A program made the translations under genes and the position numbers. The notes under the pieces are model-generated. The model ran no database searches. It had not been told where the DNA came from and saw only the letters and a list, made by a program, of their open reading frames with translations. 64,000 bases of DNA from Colwellia hornerae (GTDB taxonomy: Bacteria > Pseudomonadota > Gammaproteobacteria > Enterobacterales > Alteromonadaceae): assembly GCF_007954355.1 (NCBI RefSeq), contig NZ_VOLR01000005.1, forward strand, positions 124,001-188,000, read 5' to 3'. Shown piece by piece: positions 21,116 through 32,175 of the stretch; within the stretch, counting starts at the first letter, position 1; the number at the start of each line of letters is the position of its first letter.

Positions 21116-21859
21116 TTAAATTTTTATTTGTTCACCTGTTTGACCAAAACGTCGTTCTCTTTGGTCAAAGCACCCCATTGCGGTAATGAGCGCTTGTTCA
21201 TCAAAATCAGGCCATAGTGTTTCTGTAAAATAAAATTCTGCATAAGCTGCTTGCCATAATAAGAAATTACTTATGCGAAAATCACCACCGGTGCGAATAA
21301 GTAAATCAAGTTCTGGTAAATTAGCTAAACAAGTATATTGATGTAATGTTTCTTCAGAAATATCATCAACAGACATAGTGTTATTGGATACTTTTTCAGC
21401 TAAAGTTTTAGCAGCATTGGCTATATCCCAACGTCCACCATAGTTAGCTGCAACAGACAATACCATACCTTTATTGTTTGCGGTTAAATCTTCTGAAACT
21501 TTTATTTTTTTCTGTAATTTTTCTGAAAAACGTGAAACATCGCCAATCACTTGAAAGCGTACATCGTTTTTATGAAGCTTTTTTACTTCTCGCGTTAAGA
21601 CGAACATGAATAAATCCATCAACACGCTGACTTCTTGTTCTGGTCGCTGCCAATTTTCACTACTAAAGGCAAAAAGTGTTAATGCTTTTACCCCGTATTT
21701 TATCGCAGTACTCACTGATGTTCGAACAGATTCAACACCTGATTTATGACCTGCAACGCGTGTTTTACCACGTTGTTGCGCCCAACGTCCATTACCATCC
21801 ATTATAATGGCAACGTGTTGCGGCACTTTGATTAAAGTTTCTGTAATTGCTTCAGTCAT
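21116..21859 (-). CDS. uppS: Undecaprenyl diphosphate synthase
   Basis: UppS is the cis-prenyltransferase that makes the C55 carrier lipid for peptidoglycan and O-antigen. The first conserved block [17 protein letters not shown] contains the catalytic Asp. [14 protein letters not shown] and the C-terminal [19 protein letters not shown] and [12 protein letters not shown] blocks are all present. Length 247 (E. coli 253). It is the first gene after the frr terminator, 60 bp before cdsA. Confidence 0.97.
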   Translation of the reverse strand: MTEAITETLIKVPQHVAIIMDGNGRWAQQRGKTRVAGHKSGVESVRTSVSTAIKYGVKALTLFAFSSENWQRPEQEVSVLMDLFMFVLTREVKKLHKNDVRFQVIGDVSRFSEKLQKKIKVSEDLTANNKGMVLSVAANYGGRWDIANAAKTLAEKVSNNTMSVDDISEETLHQYTCLANLPELDLLIRTGGDFRISNFLLWQAAYAEFYFTETLWPDFDEQALITAMGCFDQRERRFGQTGEQIKI

Positions 21860-21902
21860 AATCGTTCCATCATGCTAATCAAGCTTCATTCAAATTTTCT
21901 GT

Positions 21903-21936
21903 AAAAAAAACCGTAGTGATCAGTTAATAACTACGG
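21903..21936 (-). terminator. Rho-independent terminator after frr
   Basis: ACTACGG-type 7-bp stem (CCGTAGT at 21911-21917, ACTACGG at 21930-21936) followed on the minus strand by eight T residues. Confidence 0.8.
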
Positions 21937-21958
21937 CTTATTCTATCGGTTAACGACG

Positions 21959-22516
21959 TTATATTTCCATTAACTCTTTTTCTTTAATAGATAATATATC
22001 ATCAACCTGTTTTACATAAGTATCGGTTAATTTTTGAATATCATCTTCAGACTGATGCATCTCATCATCATTGATTTCTTTTTCTTTATTCAATGATTTA
22101 ACATCTGAATTAGCATCACGGCGAATATTGCGAATTGCAACCTTGCCATTTTCAGCTTCGTTCTTAACCACTTTAACAAGGTCTTTACGACGCTCTTCCG
22201 TTAACGGTGGTAATGGAATACGGATAAGCGTACCTTGAGATGAAGGGTTCAAACCCAAATCAGATTTCAAAATTGCTTTTTCTACTGCACCGATCATGCC
22301 TTTATCAAAGACAGTAATCGCTAAAGTACGCGCATCAGGTGTAGCAATATTGCCCACTTGACTTAATGGTGTGTCCATACCGTAATAATCAACAACAATA
22401 TTATCAAGTAATGAACGATGTGCTCGACCCGTTCTTACTTTGTTTAAATTGCTTTTTAATGATTCGATACTTTTACTCATACGCTCTTGAGCATCTTGCT
22501 TTATTTCATTTATCAC
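21959..22516 (-). CDS. frr: Ribosome-recycling factor
   Basis: RRF splits the post-termination ribosome together with EF-G. The 185-residue product has the same length as E. coli RRF and the typical two-domain helical bundle with [38 protein letters not shown] and the C-terminal KEKELMEI. The start is GTG with AAGGA 8 nt upstream. It follows pyrH closely and is followed by a terminator. Confidence 0.98.
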   Translation of the reverse strand: MINEIKQDAQERMSKSIESLKSNLNKVRTGRAHRSLLDNIVVDYYGMDTPLSQVGNIATPDARTLAITVFDKGMIGAVEKAILKSDLGLNPSSQGTLIRIPLPPLTEERRKDLVKVVKNEAENGKVAIRNIRRDANSDVKSLNKEKEINDDEMHQSEDDIQKLTDTYVKQVDDILSIKEKELMEI

Positions 22517-22540
22517 GTTGAATTTCCTTTAAATCAAAAA

Positions 22541-23281
22541 TTAAACTAAATTTTCTGAATGATCGATAGTTGTACCTTCATTACCGCCCATCACTACTGT
22601 TTTTAGTGCACCTGGCTTATTCATATTAAAAACACGAATAGTCATATTGTGATCACGCGCGAGCGTAAATGCGGCTAAATCCATTACTTTCAGTTCTTTT
22701 TCTAATACTTCGTTATAGCTTAATTGGCTATATAAAGTAGCATCAGGGTTTTTAACTGGGTCATCTGAGTAGATGCCGTCTACTTTAGTTGCTTTTAAAA
22801 CCACATCAGCTTCAATTTCAATGCCGCGTAAACAGGCTGCAGAATCTGTAGTAAAGAAAGGATTACCAGTACCAGCACTGAAAATAACAACACGGCCAGA
22901 TTTTAATAAACTGATGCCTTCAGCCCAGTTATAGCGGTCACAAACACCCGCCAAGTCAATTGCAGACATTAATTTAGCATTAACAAAGGCACGATGTAAG
23001 GCGTCACGCATCGCTAGACCGTTCATTACGGTTGCTAACATGCCCATTTGGTCACCAACAACACGGTTCATTCCAGCTTCTGCAAGACCAGCGCCACGGA
23101 ACAAATTACCGCCGCCAATAACTAATCCCACTTGAATGCCCATTTCAATCAGTTCTTTAATTTCTTGAGCCATACGATCCAAAACTTTAGGGTCGATACC
23201 GAAACCCTCTTCACCCATTAAGGCTTCACCACTAAGTTTTAATAAAATTCGACGATATATTGGTTTTGGACTGATGCTCAT
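22541..23281 (-). CDS. pyrH: Uridylate kinase
   Basis: PyrH phosphorylates UMP to UDP and is of the amino-acid-kinase fold. Visible blocks are [48 protein letters not shown] and [14 protein letters not shown]. An ATG at 23290 is in frame but only one base follows the AGGA; ATG 23281 has AGGA 9 nt upstream and gives [15 protein letters not shown], so it was chosen (246 aa). A terminator separates it from tsf, so it probably has its own promoter in the 140-bp gap. Confidence 0.97.
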   Translation of the reverse strand: MSISPKPIYRRILLKLSGEALMGEEGFGIDPKVLDRMAQEIKELIEMGIQVGLVIGGGNLFRGAGLAEAGMNRVVGDQMGMLATVMNGLAMRDALHRAFVNAKLMSAIDLAGVCDRYNWAEGISLLKSGRVVIFSAGTGNPFFTTDSAACLRGIEIEADVVLKATKVDGIYSDDPVKNPDATLYSQLSYNEVLEKELKVMDLAAFTLARDHNMTIRVFNMNKPGALKTVVMGGNEGTTIDHSENLV

Positions 23282-23316
23282 AAAAAACATTCCTGTATTT
23301 TGTCTATAAATAGGCG

Positions 23317-23354
23317 AAAAAAATAGCCGTGATCAATTTGACCGCGGCTATTTT
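23317..23354 (-). terminator. Rho-independent terminator after tsf
   Basis: AAAATAGCCG (23320-23329) pairs with CGGCTATTTT (23345-23354), followed on the minus strand by seven T residues. Confidence 0.85.
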
Positions 23355-23425
23355 AGTACGTTTAGCTGACTATCGAAAGTCTAAACTGAAAAAAGAACTG
23401 TTTTACTGAATTAAATGCTTAAAAA

Positions 23426-24298
23426 TTAAGCTTTTGATGCAGCAATTTGTGCTTCAACTTCAGCAGCAAAATCTTCTTCTTTCTTAGCAATGCCTTCACC
23501 AACTTCTAAACGAACAAAGTTAGAAACCGTAATGCCTTTCTCTTTAAGAACAACACCAACAGTTTTCTTAGGTTCCATGATGAATGCTTGACCCGTCAAA
23601 GAAATTTCACCGGTAAATTTCTTCATGCGACCGATGATGATCTTTTCAAGTAATTCAACAGGTTTTTTCTTTTTATCATCAAGCGCATCGTTTTCAGCTT
23701 TTAAGATATCGAGTTGAATACGCTGTTCATTTTCTACAACACTATCAGCAACATCTTCAGGTGTTAAAAATTCAGGCTTACTTGCAGCAACGTGCATAGC
23801 AATGTGCTTTAATGATTCAGCATCGCCTTCACCAGCAACAACAACACCAATACTAGCGCCATGGCTATATGAAGCTAATGCAGTACCTTCAACGTATGAA
23901 ACGCGACGGATATTGATGTTTTCACCAATTTTAGTCACTAGCGTAATACGCTTTTCTTCGAATTGAGCTTGTAACTCTTCGATTGTCGCTTTTGATGCTA
24001 AAGCAGCGTCTGCAACTTCGTTAGCAAAACCTAAGAAGTTTGAATCTTTTGCAACAAAGTCAGTCTGACAGTTAACTTCAAGAAGTGCAGCAACGCCATC
24101 AGCGCTTTTAATTAAAATAGCACCTTCAGCAGCGATGTTACCGGCTTTTTTAGCCGCTTTTGCTTGACCGTTCTTACGCATATTTTCAATCGCAAGTTCC
24201 ATGTCGCCTTCAGCTTCTTGTAAAGCTTTTTTACAATCCATCATGCCCGCAGCTGTGCGTTCACGAAGTTCTTTTACCATTGCAGCAGTAATTACCAT
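23426..24298 (-). CDS. tsf: Elongation factor Ts
   Basis: EF-Ts exchanges GDP for GTP on EF-Tu. The N-terminal domain [24 protein letters not shown] and the core [10 protein letters not shown] block ([13 protein letters not shown]) are unmistakable. The frame extends to 24313, but ATG 24298 gives [15 protein letters not shown], has GAGGA 8 nt upstream and matches the family start (290 aa). It lies downstream of rpsB in the classical rpsB-tsf operon. Confidence 0.97.
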   Translation of the reverse strand: MVITAAMVKELRERTAAGMMDCKKALQEAEGDMELAIENMRKNGQAKAAKKAGNIAAEGAILIKSADGVAALLEVNCQTDFVAKDSNFLGFANEVADAALASKATIEELQAQFEEKRITLVTKIGENINIRRVSYVEGTALASYSHGASIGVVVAGEGDAESLKHIAMHVAASKPEFLTPEDVADSVVENEQRIQLDILKAENDALDDKKKKPVELLEKIIIGRMKKFTGEISLTGQAFIMEPKKTVGVVLKEKGITVSNFVRLEVGEGIAKKEEDFAAEVEAQIAASKA

Positions 24299-24362
24299 GA
24301 GAGAATTCCTCAAATTTTGTTATCCCCTAAACTAGTTAAAGCCGGGCATAAATATTAATATG

Positions 24363-24392
24363 TTGCCACAAGCGTTAACACGCTTGTGGCAA
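24363..24392 (-). promoter_or_regulatory. Attenuator-like hairpin between rpsB and tsf
   Basis: A perfect 13-bp stem (TTGCCACAAGCGT and its complement) with a 4-nt loop sits in the rpsB-tsf gap. No run of T follows on the minus strand, so it looks like a leaky terminator or processing site that would set the S2 to EF-Ts ratio. The role is inferred. Confidence 0.6.
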
Positions 24393-24420
24393 TAGCAAAA
24401 AAGATTATGAAAAACTGAAA

Positions 24421-25149
24421 TTATTCAGCTTCTACAAAACCGTCTTTTTCAGCTTGAACAACAATGTTCTTTTCACGACCAGCTAAAACTGCGTTAGCAG
24501 CAGAATCAGTGTATAAAGTCACAGCGCGAATTGCATCGTCGTTACCCGGGATAATGAAATCAATGTTATCTGGGTTTGAGTTTGTATCAACTACAGATAT
24601 TACTGGAATACCTAAGTTTTTAGCTTCTTTAATAGAAATGTGTTCGTGATCAGCATCAATGATGAATAAAACGTCAGGTAAACCACCCATGTTTTTGATT
24701 CCACCAAGACTTTTGTCAAGTTTTTCCATTTCACGTGTACGCATCAAAGCTTCTTTTTTAGTAAGAGCTTCAAAAGTACCGTCAGAGCTTTGTGCTTCAA
24801 GATCTTTTAAACGCTTGATTGATTGACGAACTGTTTTCCAGTTAGTCAACATACCACCTAACCAACGGTGATTAACGTAAAACTGATCACATTTGATAGC
24901 AGCATCTTTGATTGCATCGCTTGCAGCGCGCTTAGTACCAACAAATAAAACTTTACCTTTTTTCGCAGAAACACCTGATAAGAAAGCAAGGGCTTCATTG
25001 AACATAGGAACAGTTTGTTCAAGGTTGATGATATGAACTTTATCGCGTGAACCAAAAATGTAAGTTTTCATTTTTGGGTTCCAGTAACGGGTTTTGTGAC
25101 CGAAATGAACACCTGCTTTAAGCATATCGCGCATAGAAACGTTTGGCAT
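24421..25149 (-). CDS. rpsB: 30S ribosomal protein S2
   Basis: S2 is a late-assembling small-subunit protein. The 242-residue product (E. coli 241) begins [24 protein letters not shown] after the initiator region and contains [32 protein letters not shown] in the YVNHRWLGG form, and [24 protein letters not shown] lies 7 nt before the ATG. It heads the minus-strand block and is divergent from the DsbA-like gene. Confidence 0.98.
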   Translation of the reverse strand: MPNVSMRDMLKAGVHFGHKTRYWNPKMKTYIFGSRDKVHIINLEQTVPMFNEALAFLSGVSAKKGKVLFVGTKRAASDAIKDAAIKCDQFYVNHRWLGGMLTNWKTVRQSIKRLKDLEAQSSDGTFEALTKKEALMRTREMEKLDKSLGGIKNMGGLPDVLFIIDADHEHISIKEAKNLGIPVISVVDTNSNPDNIDFIIPGNDDAIRAVTLYTDSAANAVLAGREKNIVVQAEKDGFVEAE

Positions 25150-25604
25150 GATTTTTCCTTTATTTGGTTTAGGGGGTTAAGCGTTCATACATTCAAATAT
25201 ACCTGACTCTTTATTGTTCGATTATTTGCTTATAATTAAGACAAATTCAAACTGAGCACCCCGACATATTCTTAATAAATGTATGTGAATTTATAATAAG
25301 TACCATTATTTTTAACAGTACAAGTTTTAAAGTTAAACATTATCGATAACAACAAGTTAGCAATCGGACAACCGAAAAAGCTGAGTAATACTTAGATAAA
25401 ACCTAAATAACAATGCTATTCAATCGACAAATTTAACGGCGCACTTTATACCATATTAATTTACTAAAGGCTAGAAATTAACAATTAAAGGTCAATATTC
25501 CTCAATTAATATAGTAATAATATTACTGGGATAATTTTACTGTACGCGCTAAAATTACCAGTTCTATATTTTGATTCAATTTTGACTTAACACTACGGCG
25601 ATAT
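25150..25604. promoter_or_regulatory. Divergent intergenic region with the rpsB leader
   Basis: This 455-bp AT-rich gap holds no gene. It must contain the rpsB promoter and 5' leader, where S2 autoregulation acts in E. coli, and the promoter of the plus-strand DsbA-like gene. I could not pick -35/-10 boxes or the known S2-binding fold with confidence. Confidence 0.5.
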
Positions 25605-26219
25605 ATGACCATGTCTACTGAACTATTTTTTATTTATGACACACACTGCCCTTGGAGCTTTGCGACAACTTCTTTAGTTAAAGAAATTGCCGATGCTTAT
25701 CCAAATATCACTTTAAATTTATGGCACAGTGCTCACTATGAAGGAGATGAAAAAGTCAGCAGAAAAACCATTGATGCCGTTGAAGACGACGCTAACATTG
25801 AATTTAGTCATGAATATGTAAAAACACTTAACGTAGAGAAAGACTCAACGTTAAGTGCTAATTTAATCGGTTGGGTCAGTCAAAAAGTGCCACACTTAAC
25901 CTTAGAGCTAATTCAAGCGATTCAAAAGCAGCATTTTGAACAAGGCACAGCTTTTACACACGAAAGTGATTTTCAGCCGATCGTTGAAGCACTTAAGCTA
26001 TCACCGCCCGCAAAGGTATTTAAAGAAGGGAAAATAGCTAAAGAAGCCGAGTTTGTTTTACAAGAAATTTATGACTTTCAAGAGTATATTAGTACCAAAG
26101 CGATCCCGGCATTATTGATTGCTCATAATGAAAACCTAACCTTGTTAAACCATAACTTATATCTGCAAAACCCGAGTGCGATAATAGAAGCCATTGAGCT
26201 TGAACTTGCAAAAAGCTAG
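25605..26219 (+). CDS. DsbA-superfamily thioredoxin-like protein with a CPWS site
   Basis: The 204-residue protein opens FFIYDTHCPWSFATT, a strand followed by a redox-type site at residues 15-18. A long helical insertion and a cis-Pro loop (TKAIPALL) near residue 165 follow, the layout of the DsbA/FrnE-like family. The active site is CPWS rather than CPWC and no other Cys is present, so it cannot be a dithiol oxidase; a monothiol, glutathione-linked or isomerase-like role is possible. There is no signal peptide, so it is cytoplasmic. No good ribosome site decides between ATG 25605 and ATG 25611. It lies between rpsB and map. Confidence 0.75.
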   Translation: MTMSTELFFIYDTHCPWSFATTSLVKEIADAYPNITLNLWHSAHYEGDEKVSRKTIDAVEDDANIEFSHEYVKTLNVEKDSTLSANLIGWVSQKVPHLTLELIQAIQKQHFEQGTAFTHESDFQPIVEALKLSPPAKVFKEGKIAKEAEFVLQEIYDFQEYISTKAIPALLIAHNENLTLLNHNLYLQNPSAIIEAIELELAKS

Positions 26220-26299
26220 ACCAATAGACAATAACGACACTTTTAGGCAAAATAGCAACCGTAGCTAGCCTTTACACTAAACAGATTATTGAGGAATAA

Positions 26300-27088
26300 A
26301 TGGGTATTACAATAAAAACTCAGCAAGAAATAGAAAAAATGCGTATTGCAGGAAAACTTGCCGCCGACGTATTAGAGATGATCACGCCTCATGTTAAAGC
26401 GGGTGTGACGACCAATGAGTTAAATACCCTATGCGCTGACTATACCGACAAAGTACAAAATGCCATCTCAGCGCCATTAAATTATCACGGTTTTCCTAAA
26501 TCAATTTGTACCTCGGTTAATCACGTCGTTTGTCACGGTATACCTAACGATGTGCCATTGGTTGATGGCGATATTGTTAATATCGATATTACTGTTATTA
26601 AAGATAGCTACCACGGCGATACCAGTAAAATGTTTCTTATTGGCGAGGTCAGCCTTGAAGACAATCGTTTGTGCCGCATCACCCGAGAAGCCTTGTATGT
26701 AGGTTTGAAAAAAGTAAAACCAGGTAACACCTTTGGTGAGATTGGCACTGCCATTCAAAAGTTTTTAAAAAAATCAGGTCGTTACTCTATTGTAAAAGAA
26801 TATTGTGGCCATGGCATTGGCAACGTTTTTCACGAAGAACCACAAATTGTTCATTATAAAAATAATGATAAAGAAAAAATGCTTGAAGGCATGTGTTTTA
26901 CTATAGAACCTATGGTAAACCTTGGCCGTGCTAACACATTGTTAGATAAAGAAGATAATTGGACCGTTTACACCTTAGATAATAAAAAGTCAGCGCAATG
27001 GGAACATACCCTTGTGGTTACTCGCACCGGCTGTGAAATTTTAACACTGCATAGCGATGATACTATTCCAAGACATCTGCAAAACTAG
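26300..27088 (+). CDS. map: Methionine aminopeptidase, type I
   Basis: Map removes the initiator Met from nascent proteins. The pita-bread metalloprotease ligands can be seen: VDGDIVNIDITV and YHGDTSKMF (two Asp), GHGIGNVFHEEP (His), CFTIEPMV (Glu) and QWEHTLVVT (Glu). Length 262 (E. coli 264). GAGG lies 7-8 nt before the ATG. It is divergent from rpsB as in enterics, and glnD follows 117 bp later. Confidence 0.97.
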   Translation: MGITIKTQQEIEKMRIAGKLAADVLEMITPHVKAGVTTNELNTLCADYTDKVQNAISAPLNYHGFPKSICTSVNHVVCHGIPNDVPLVDGDIVNIDITVIKDSYHGDTSKMFLIGEVSLEDNRLCRITREALYVGLKKVKPGNTFGEIGTAIQKFLKKSGRYSIVKEYCGHGIGNVFHEEPQIVHYKNNDKEKMLEGMCFTIEPMVNLGRANTLLDKEDNWTVYTLDNKKSAQWEHTLVVTRTGCEILTLHSDDTIPRHLQN

Positions 27089-27205
27089 TTTTTATCACTG
27101 GTTTTTATAACAAAGTATAAGTTAGCGATAGTCGTTATTTGCTTTTTAACGGCTAAATAAAGCATGATGTCTATCGCCTTAACTTATTGAGTAAAATATT
27201 CAGCT

Positions 27206-29827
27206 ATGCAAACTCTTTTTCCGATAGAATATAGTACCCCCTTAGCCGTTAGCTCTCCCTTTATTTCTACTCAAGATATATGTCAACTTAGCCGCGACTT
27301 TCAACAATGGCAAAAAGATAAATTTCCTTATGTAGAAGTATCAATATTAGTTTCCACGCGTTCAGAGTTTGTTGACAAAATTCTCCATAAGCTTTGGTGC
27401 CAGCACAGTTTAGATGAAGATCAAATCAGCTTACTTGCTGTTGGAGGCTATGGTCGAGGTGAATTACATCCCTATTCTGATGTTGATATATTATTACTGA
27501 CTCAAGCAAAAATTAGCGATGCATTATCTGAAAAAATATCCGCTTTCATTACCCAGTTATGGGATGTAAAGCTCGATATTGGTCATAGTGTCCGCAGTGT
27601 TAAAGAATGTGTCAAGCAAGCAAAAAGTGACGTTACTATAGCGACAAATTTGATGGAGATGCGTCAAATTTGCGGTAATGAGGCCCTCACCCAAAATTTA
27701 TATCCGTTATTGGCAAAAGATGGCTTTTGGACCTCAAAAAAATTCTTCTTGGCCAAACGCGAAGAACAATATGAACGCCACCAACAATACCATGGAGCCT
27801 CCTACACGCTAGAGCCCAATTTAAAAGCCAATCCAGGTGGCTTGCGAGATATTCAAACCATAGCTTGGGTTGCCAAACGACATTTTGTTGCCGACTCACT
27901 TGAAGAACTTGTTGCCCATCATTATTTAACCCAAAATGAATTTTTTGAATTATTAGAGTGTCAGGACTACCTATGGCGAATGCGTGCCGCTTTGCACATT
28001 ATTGCCGGTCGCTGTGAAAATCGTTTGCTCTTTGACTACCAAGGTGAAGTTGCTAGTTTAATGGGCTTTGGTGATGAAGGTAAATTTGCTATTGAACGCA
28101 TGATGAAACGATTTTTTCGTATTATCGGCCGTGTTGCTGAACTTAATAAGATGCTGTTACAGCATTTTGAATATGCCATTATCAAAAAGAACCATCCTGT
28201 TGAAAAGATCCCCCTCAATAAAGATTTTATTATTATTGATGGCCAGATAAATGCGGTAAACGACAGAGTTTTTATGAGTTCGGTAAAAATTATGGAACTG
28301 TTTTTACTGGTTGCTCAAAATGACAACATTACTGATTTACACCCTCAGACACTAAGATTATTAAGAAATGCCCGTAGACGTTTAATTTCAGGGTTAATGG
28401 ATTACGCCGAATGTCGACGAATTTTTATCGAAATTATGAAGCATCCGAATGGCTTAGGGCTAACTTTTAGCTTAATGCATCGTCATTCAATTATTGCCGC
28501 TTACTTACCACAATGGCGAAGTATTGTCGGACAAATGCAATTTGATTTGTTTCATGCTTATTCTGTTGATGAGCATAGCTACCGATTAATTAAAAATATT
28601 TACCGTTTTAGCCAACCCGAACATGACAACGATTACCCGCTTTGCAGCAAGATAATGCAGCGTATTCGTAAACCAGAAGTATTGTATATTGCCGGTATAT
28701 TTCACGATATTGCTAAAGGTCGTGGTGGTGACCATGCAAAATTAGGCGCAGTTGATGCGTTAGAATTTAGCAAAGTTCACCCGATAAGTGATCACGATGG
28801 CAGGATGATCGCCTGGTTAGTCAAAAACCATCTAGTGATGTCGGTCACCGCGCAACGAAGAGATATTGCTGATGAGGAAGTGATCAGAAATTTTGCTGGT
28901 ATTGTCAGAGATGAAGCTCACTTAGATTACCTCTATTGTTTAACCGTTGCTGATATGCGCGCAACCAATGAAAGTTTATGGAATAGCTGGAAAGCTAATT
29001 TACTGCAAGAACTTTATTTTAATACCAAAAGAGCCTTTCGCCGAGGACTTGAAAAACAAGTTGATTTACGAGCTAAAACACGAGAAAACCAAGAAAAAGC
29101 ACTCGAACTGCTCAAAGATTACGAGTGCGATGCTAATCAAATTAGAACCTTTTGGAAAAAACTTAAAGCCGAATATTTTTTACGTTATTCACCAGTACAA
29201 ATTGCTTGGCATAGTCGCCATATAATAAAACATAGTATAGTAAAACCTTTAGTATTGATCAGTCCAAAACCTTATAGAGGCGGTACTGAAATATTTATTT
29301 ATACCAAAGCCTCAGCAAATATCTTTGCCAAGATGGTGACCTTACTCGACGCACAGCGTTTATCCATTCACGATGCTAAAATCATTAGCAGTAAGAAAGG
29401 TTATACCTTAAATACTTTTGTGGTGTTAGATCAAAAAAACAGAGCGATTACTGACAGCAGCCGAGCATTAGATATAGCAAACAAACTCACTAAATCATTA
29501 ATGAAGCCACTGCCAAAGGTAAAGAACAAAGCTGCGCCAGCCTATATTGACAACTTTAAAGTCCCCACTAAAGTGAGCTTTATTGAAACAGCAACAGATA
29601 AAACCACGGTATTAGAAATAATCGCGCTTGATCATCCAGGCCTATTAGCTAAATTTGCGAAAATATTTCAAGAAAATAAATTAAATATTCACTCAGCAAA
29701 AATCACCACTTTTGGTGAAAAAATAGATGATGTGTTTACAGTTTCAAACACAGATAACTTAGCGTTAACGCAAGAACAACAGCAACAACTTTCAGCGATG
29801 CTATGTGAAAAACAATTTAGCATTTAA
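27206..29827 (+). CDS. glnD: Bifunctional PII uridylyltransferase/uridylyl-removing enzyme
   Basis: GlnD senses glutamine and modifies PII proteins, so it controls nitrogen assimilation. The nucleotidyltransferase motif [19 protein letters not shown] is at residues 80-98, with D92 and D94 as metal ligands. The HD phosphohydrolase domain contains [14 protein letters not shown], and two ACT domains occupy the last 170 residues ([19 protein letters not shown] and [20 protein letters not shown]). Length 873 (E. coli 890). dapD follows 37 bp later in the same direction. Confidence 0.97.
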   Translation: MQTLFPIEYSTPLAVSSPFISTQDICQLSRDFQQWQKDKFPYVEVSILVSTRSEFVDKILHKLWCQHSLDEDQISLLAVGGYGRGELHPYSDVDILLLTQAKISDALSEKISAFITQLWDVKLDIGHSVRSVKECVKQAKSDVTIATNLMEMRQICGNEALTQNLYPLLAKDGFWTSKKFFLAKREEQYERHQQYHGASYTLEPNLKANPGGLRDIQTIAWVAKRHFVADSLEELVAHHYLTQNEFFELLECQDYLWRMRAALHIIAGRCENRLLFDYQGEVASLMGFGDEGKFAIERMMKRFFRIIGRVAELNKMLLQHFEYAIIKKNHPVEKIPLNKDFIIIDGQINAVNDRVFMSSVKIMELFLLVAQNDNITDLHPQTLRLLRNARRRLISGLMDYAECRRIFIEIMKHPNGLGLTFSLMHRHSIIAAYLPQWRSIVGQMQFDLFHAYSVDEHSYRLIKNIYRFSQPEHDNDYPLCSKIMQRIRKPEVLYIAGIFHDIAKGRGGDHAKLGAVDALEFSKVHPISDHDGRMIAWLVKNHLVMSVTAQRRDIADEEVIRNFAGIVRDEAHLDYLYCLTVADMRATNESLWNSWKANLLQELYFNTKRAFRRGLEKQVDLRAKTRENQEKALELLKDYECDANQIRTFWKKLKAEYFLRYSPVQIAWHSRHIIKHSIVKPLVLISPKPYRGGTEIFIYTKASANIFAKMVTLLDAQRLSIHDAKIISSKKGYTLNTFVVLDQKNRAITDSSRALDIANKLTKSLMKPLPKVKNKAAPAYIDNFKVPTKVSFIETATDKTTVLEIIALDHPGLLAKFAKIFQENKLNIHSAKITTFGEKIDDVFTVSNTDNLALTQEQQQQLSAMLCEKQFSI

Positions 29828-29864
29828 CACTTTAGACCATAAATTTAAAAGAATAGGAATTACC

Positions 29865-30695
29865 ATGTCAAACTTACAAAGCACCATAGAGCAAGCTTTT
29901 GAAGATAGAATGAACATCACGCCAAAAACGGTTTCAGCTGAAGTAAAGCAAGCGGTATTAGACGCTTTAGCGGCCTTAAATGATGGCTCTGCCCGTGTTG
30001 CAGAAAAAGTAGCCGGTGAATGGGTTGTTCATCAGTGGCTAAAGAAAGCCGTTTTACTTTCTTTTAGAATTTGGGACAACGCGGTAATCGATGGCGCAGA
30101 AAGTACCTTTTTTGATAAGGTGCCAATGAAGTATACTGATTACACACAAGCAGACTTTGAGGCTGACGGTGTTCGTGTTGTTCCTGGCGCATCTGTGCGC
30201 ACTGGTAGCTTCATTGGTAAAAATGTGGTGATCATGCCAAGCTTTGTTAATATCGGCGCTTATGTTGATGAAGGCTGTATGGTCGATGCATGGGCCACTG
30301 TCGGTTCATGTGCTCAAATTGGTAAGAATGTACACTTATCTGGTGGCGTTGGTATTGGTGGCGTTTTAGAGCCTTTACAAGCGGGCCCCACCATTATTGA
30401 AGATAACTGCTTTATTGGTGCACGCTCTGAAATTGTTGAAGGTGTGGTGGTTGAAGAAGGCGCAGTAATTTCTATGGGGGTTTACATTGGACAAAGTACC
30501 CGTATTTTTGATCGTGAAACTGGTGAAATACATTACGGTCGTGTGCCAGCAGGTTCGGTGGTCGTACCGGGCAACTTACCTTCTAAGTGTGGTACCTACA
30601 GTTTATACGCAGCGATAATTGTTAAAAAAGTGGATGCTAAAACACGCGCAAAAGTTGGCATTAATGCTTTACTTCGTTCGGTATCAGAAGAATAA
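29865..30695 (+). CDS. dapD: Tetrahydrodipicolinate N-succinyltransferase
   Basis: DapD succinylates tetrahydrodipicolinate in the lysine/diaminopimelate pathway. The N-terminal helical domain ([17 protein letters not shown]) is followed by a hexapeptide beta helix with [20 protein letters not shown] and [15 protein letters not shown]. The longer in-frame start at 29805 overlaps the end of glnD; ATG 29865 has AGGAA 5 nt upstream and yields 276 aa (E. coli 274), so it was chosen. A terminator follows. Confidence 0.97.
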   Translation: MSNLQSTIEQAFEDRMNITPKTVSAEVKQAVLDALAALNDGSARVAEKVAGEWVVHQWLKKAVLLSFRIWDNAVIDGAESTFFDKVPMKYTDYTQADFEADGVRVVPGASVRTGSFIGKNVVIMPSFVNIGAYVDEGCMVDAWATVGSCAQIGKNVHLSGGVGIGGVLEPLQAGPTIIEDNCFIGARSEIVEGVVVEEGAVISMGVYIGQSTRIFDRETGEIHYGRVPAGSVVVPGNLPSKCGTYSLYAAIIVKKVDAKTRAKVGINALLRSVSEE

Positions 30696-30712
30696 AGCGA
30701 TAATTTATTTTT

Positions 30713-30747
30713 AAAAATAGCGGTGAATTTATCACCGCTATTTTTTT
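30713..30747 (+). terminator. Rho-independent terminator after dapD
   Basis: The 14-bp arms AAAAATAGCGGTGA and TCACCGCTATTTTT surround a 5-nt loop and run into a T-tract. Confidence 0.92.
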
Positions 30748-30963
30748 GACAGCTAAACAGTCAATACTACAGCTTGGCTGTCAAAGTTAATGACCCTTAC
30801 AAAAACATCTCCATTCATTAAATAAAAAAATTTAAATTTCTTTATAAATAACAGTCAATTAATTCGCATCAGAACATTTAGCTCAACTAATTTAACAATC
30901 AATAAAACACTTGGCATACCATTTGCCATCTAGAGATATCACTTGTTTTATTATTGACTGCTC

Positions 30964-31293
30964 ATGAAAAATATTTTAACTTTGCTTATTGTTCTTAGCG
31001 CTTTATTACTTACAGCTTGTAGTTCCACCCCACAAGTGGCAATAGAAAAAAAGCCATTGCTCTCTGACCATCATTTAATGATGTCATTGCTTCATCGTCC
31101 AGTAACGGAAGATCAGCAAATGATGTTGGCATTTGCTCAGCAACGTGAACGTTATAGTAACGATATTTTTATCAATACGGTCAGTATTAAAGGCCCAAAA
31201 ATTAACGACAATAATAACCAAAGAACCACGCATGTCTATGCTGCTTTAATTGCCAGAGATGTAAATGCTATTAGTATTATTGCCGCTGAATAA
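30964..31293 (+). CDS. Small lipoprotein of unknown function
   Basis: The 109-residue product has a lipoprotein signal peptide with the lipobox LTAC, Cys19 being the acylation site; the next residues SST favour outer-membrane sorting. The rest (SDHHLMMSLLHRPVTEDQQMM and a C-terminal strand-rich part) resembles no family I recognise. There is no clear Shine-Dalgarno sequence. It converges with truC, 10 bp away, and stands 268 bp after dapD in a stretch where I see nothing besides the dapD terminator. Confidence 0.75.
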   Translation: MKNILTLLIVLSALLLTACSSTPQVAIEKKPLLSDHHLMMSLLHRPVTEDQQMMLAFAQQRERYSNDIFINTVSIKGPKINDNNNQRTTHVYAALIARDVNAISIIAAE

Positions 31294-31303
31294 CATGACG
31301 TTA

Positions 31304-32065
31304 TTAAGACGTTAGCTCTGTTATATTTTTCATCTCCCAAGAAAGCTCATCAAAAACTTCTAGCCATTGCTGATCAAATTCAGCTTCAATCGTCAGCTGT
31401 ACTTTGGTGATAGGATGAATAAACACCACTTTTTTAGCAATTAACATCAAACGTTTGAAACCAAAGTGTTCAATAAAAAATGGATTTTGTTTATTATCAC
31501 CATAATTAATATCGCCTAAGATAGGATGGCGTAAGTGTGCTAAATGACGGCGAATTTGATGCCTTCTTCCCGTGGTAGGCAGTAATTTAATCAATGAATA
31601 ACGCACACTATCAAATTTACCGACCTTAATAGGTAAACTTGCGGTTAATAAAGACTCGTAATGGGTAACCGCCTCTTGTGGCGCTTTATCGAGACTGACA
31701 TTTTTATCACCTAATTTATCAAGCTTCTCTTTAAGGGCATAATCTATTTCACCAGCGCCGAGTAAATGACCCCGCGTTAAAGCAAAGTATGTTTTTTGAA
31801 TTTTTTTATCAATGAACACTTGCCCCATTAGTCGGGCTACTTCTTCGTTTAAACCAAATAATAAAACACCTGATGTTGGACGATCTAAACGGTGAAGGGG
31901 GTAAACATATTTACCCACTTGGTCACGTACTAATTGTAAGGCAAAATATATTTCATCTTTATCCATATAACTTCTATGAACAAATAATCCTGCCGGCTTG
32001 TCAACGGCAACAATGTAATCATCTTGATATAGTATCGTTAAGATGGGTTTTTCATCAAAAGGCAT
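31304..32065 (-). CDS. truC: tRNA pseudouridine(65) synthase TruC
   Basis: A RluA-family synthase without an S4 domain; the catalytic Asp is D61 in PLHRLDRPTSGVLLFGL. The opening ILYQDDYIVAVDKPAGLFVHRS, the HQIRRHLAHLRHPILGD block and the length (253; E. coli 260) match TruC rather than RluA, RluC or RluD. It modifies U65 of some tRNAs. It is divergent from the DUF3549 gene, an association common in Shewanella and Vibrio. Confidence 0.92.
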   Translation of the reverse strand: MPFDEKPILTILYQDDYIVAVDKPAGLFVHRSYMDKDEIYFALQLVRDQVGKYVYPLHRLDRPTSGVLLFGLNEEVARLMGQVFIDKKIQKTYFALTRGHLLGAGEIDYALKEKLDKLGDKNVSLDKAPQEAVTHYESLLTASLPIKVGKFDSVRYSLIKLLPTTGRRHQIRRHLAHLRHPILGDINYGDNKQNPFFIEHFGFKRLMLIAKKVVFIHPITKVQLTIEAEFDQQWLEVFDELSWEMKNITELTS

Positions 32066-32175
32066 GATTATCTCTAGGTTTATTATCCGCTATGTAAAAA
32101 GCAAATAGTATTGATCTATTATTATCTCTATAATGCCGACATTATTCGATTATTATTTTATTTATTATTTAAGCT

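Noticed and set aside
28947-29225. 92-residue plus-strand frame inside glnD
   Set aside because: Lies wholly within glnD in another frame and lacks a ribosome site.
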